DNA of 64,000 bases from Parabacteroides sp. PM6-13 (GTDB taxonomy: Bacteria > Bacteroidota > Bacteroidia > Bacteroidales > Tannerellaceae). Shown here in pieces: positions 63,296 to 64,000 of the stretch. Below the pieces are notes generated by a model. That model saw nothing but the letters and a program-made list of their open reading frames with translations. It made no database searches and had not been told where the DNA came from. The stretch covers positions 248,001 through 312,000 of the forward strand of contig NZ_JARXWF010000001.1 of NCBI RefSeq assembly GCF_029892605.1, in the 5' to 3' direction. The position numbers and the translations under genes were made by a program. Position 1 is the first letter of the stretch. Every line of letters begins with the position of its first letter.

Positions 63296-63350
63296 CCTTT
63301 TGTTTTTTTATTCAACTTCCATCTTCACGTATCAACTCAGAACGGTGTAT

Positions 63351-64000
63351 TTAGCGACGTCCACCACCGGAACGTCCGCCACCGCCACCGCTGCTTGCAC
63401 CACTGGAGCGACTACCGCCACCACTGCTTCCTGAGCTGAATGATCCGCTGGAGGAACTACGAGAGGTAGAAGGTGCGCTATAGGTACTTCTCTGTTGTGA
63501 AGAGTTTGAATTGGAGCTTGAGCGGTTATAGGTGCTACTATTATTCGTCCTACTTCTGCTTGTAGAAGAAGAGGTGGCCGACTGGCGGGTGGTTGTCGAA
63601 GCGGAACGGCTTGACGATACCCGTGTGCGACTGCTATTGGATGGAGCAGCAGTTGCATTGCTCTGACGGCTACTGCTCTGACGCGTTGACTGAGTAGCGC
63701 TCTGACGGGTTGTCGTACCGGTACTGGTACCTACCCGCGTACTTTCGCTTCCACCGGCTCTGTTACCGGCACCTCTTACACCTTCGCGGGTGGTTGTCCG
63801 TCCGGTGGTTGTGCCTACACTCTCCCGTGTAGCTGTCGTAGCTCTGTTGTTATCACTGCGTAGTGAGGTCGCGTTTTGGCGTCCCGTACGTGATGCTGAG
63901 GCACTCGCCGTTCCTACCCGATCAGTAGAACGAGAGGCTGTTCCTCTGGAATAAGAGGCACGTCCGTTGCTGTAATGGTTACGGTTGGATACGTAATGGT
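63351..64000 (-). CDS. Ser/Thr/Arg-rich low-complexity protein (3' part only)
   Basis: Open from the window edge to TAA at 63351 (216 codons visible). The visible part has little besides Ser, Thr, Arg, Gly, Asn and Gln, with phrases such as RQSATQSTRQSS and a Gly-rich end (SSGGGGGRSGGGRR). It is likely disordered, and probably secreted or surface-located given its neighbour. The N-terminal domain lies outside the window, so no function is assigned. The strong amino-acid bias without stops supports this frame over alternatives. Confidence 0.7.
   Translation of the reverse strand, partial: HYVSNRNHYSNGRASYSRGTASRSTDRVGTASASASRTGRQNATSLRSDNNRATTATRESVGTTTGRTTTREGVRGAGNRAGGSESTRVGTSTGTTTRQSATQSTRQSSSRQSNATAAPSNSSRTRVSSSRSASTTTRQSATSSSTSRSRTNNSSTYNRSSSNSNSSQQRSTYSAPSTSRSSSSGSFSSGSSGGGSRSSGASSGGGGGRSGGGRR

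Noticed and set aside
63332-63658. 108-codon minus-strand frame rich in Pro/Val/Ala.
   Set aside because: It is a frame-shifted reading of the Ser/Thr/Arg-rich gene, which stays open to the window edge.

Overview
The window comes from a member of the Bacteroidales, most like Parabacteroides (Tannerellaceae). This rests on a complete type IX secretion/gliding operon (porP-gldK-L-M-N), a SusC/SusD pair with FecI/FecR-type regulators, BfmA/BtgA-type mobilization genes, and many promoters of the Bacteroides type (TAnnTTTG at -7, no Shine-Dalgarno). The genus is inferred; no rRNA or tRNA gene is visible to confirm it.

Layout. 1-2796 is the 5' part of a large hybrid sensor kinase (minus strand). 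About 830 bases of non-coding DNA follow, with one possible small RNA. From about 3508 to 19441 the chromosome carries two related integrated elements, placed head to tail at the 3' end of dnaK. The larger (about 14.7 kb, 4751-19441) is AT-rich and looks mobilizable. It has a tyrosine integrase with HTH partner, a helix-turn-helix/initiator/ATPase module, a candidate oriT with BfmA-like and MobB-like proteins, an AbiGi-like gene, decayed gene fragments, a metallophosphoesterase, and a three-gene operon. That operon encodes an XRE regulator, a 1321-aa cold-shock/TPR/STAND-like ATPase, and a 529-aa AAA ATPase with a C-terminal HEPN-like RNPVAH motif. The smaller (about 1.2 kb, 3540-4750) has one cargo gene, a BRO-N/Fic fusion, and no recombinase, yet its ends match those of the larger one. 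Both copy the dnaK tail, supply a terminator next to it, and have an inward-facing promoter at the right end.

From 19424 rightwards lies backbone chromosome: dnaK, an RNase E/G, a 29-aa COX24/mS38-like protein, HU, mutY, and the T9SS core operon. Next come two small antitoxin-like genes, trpS and a polysaccharide-utilization locus (ECF sigma, FecR, SusC, SusD, GH27 alpha-galactosidase). After that come a YkgJ-type cysteine-cluster protein, metY, a membrane-anchored endonuclease, a nucleotide-sugar dehydrogenase, and a second sigma/FecR circuit with two carboxypeptidase-regulatory-domain proteins. The rest holds a FimB-like lipoprotein, a cytidylate-kinase-like protein, a MATE transporter, a free methionine-R-sulfoxide reductase, a GH43 enzyme, a phosphohexomutase, metF, ilvE, a HAD phosphatase, an OmpP1/FadL porin and a partial Ser/Thr/Arg-rich protein.

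The most promising candidate for an undescribed system is the three-gene operon at 6269-12100. Its domain make-up (sensor-like repeats, STAND-like NTPases, HEPN nuclease motif, XRE control, on a mobile element) is that of an anti-phage or abortive-infection system. The dnaK-targeted element pair is the second. The T9SS operon and the SusCD locus also share an almost identical upstream sequence of about 130 bp.
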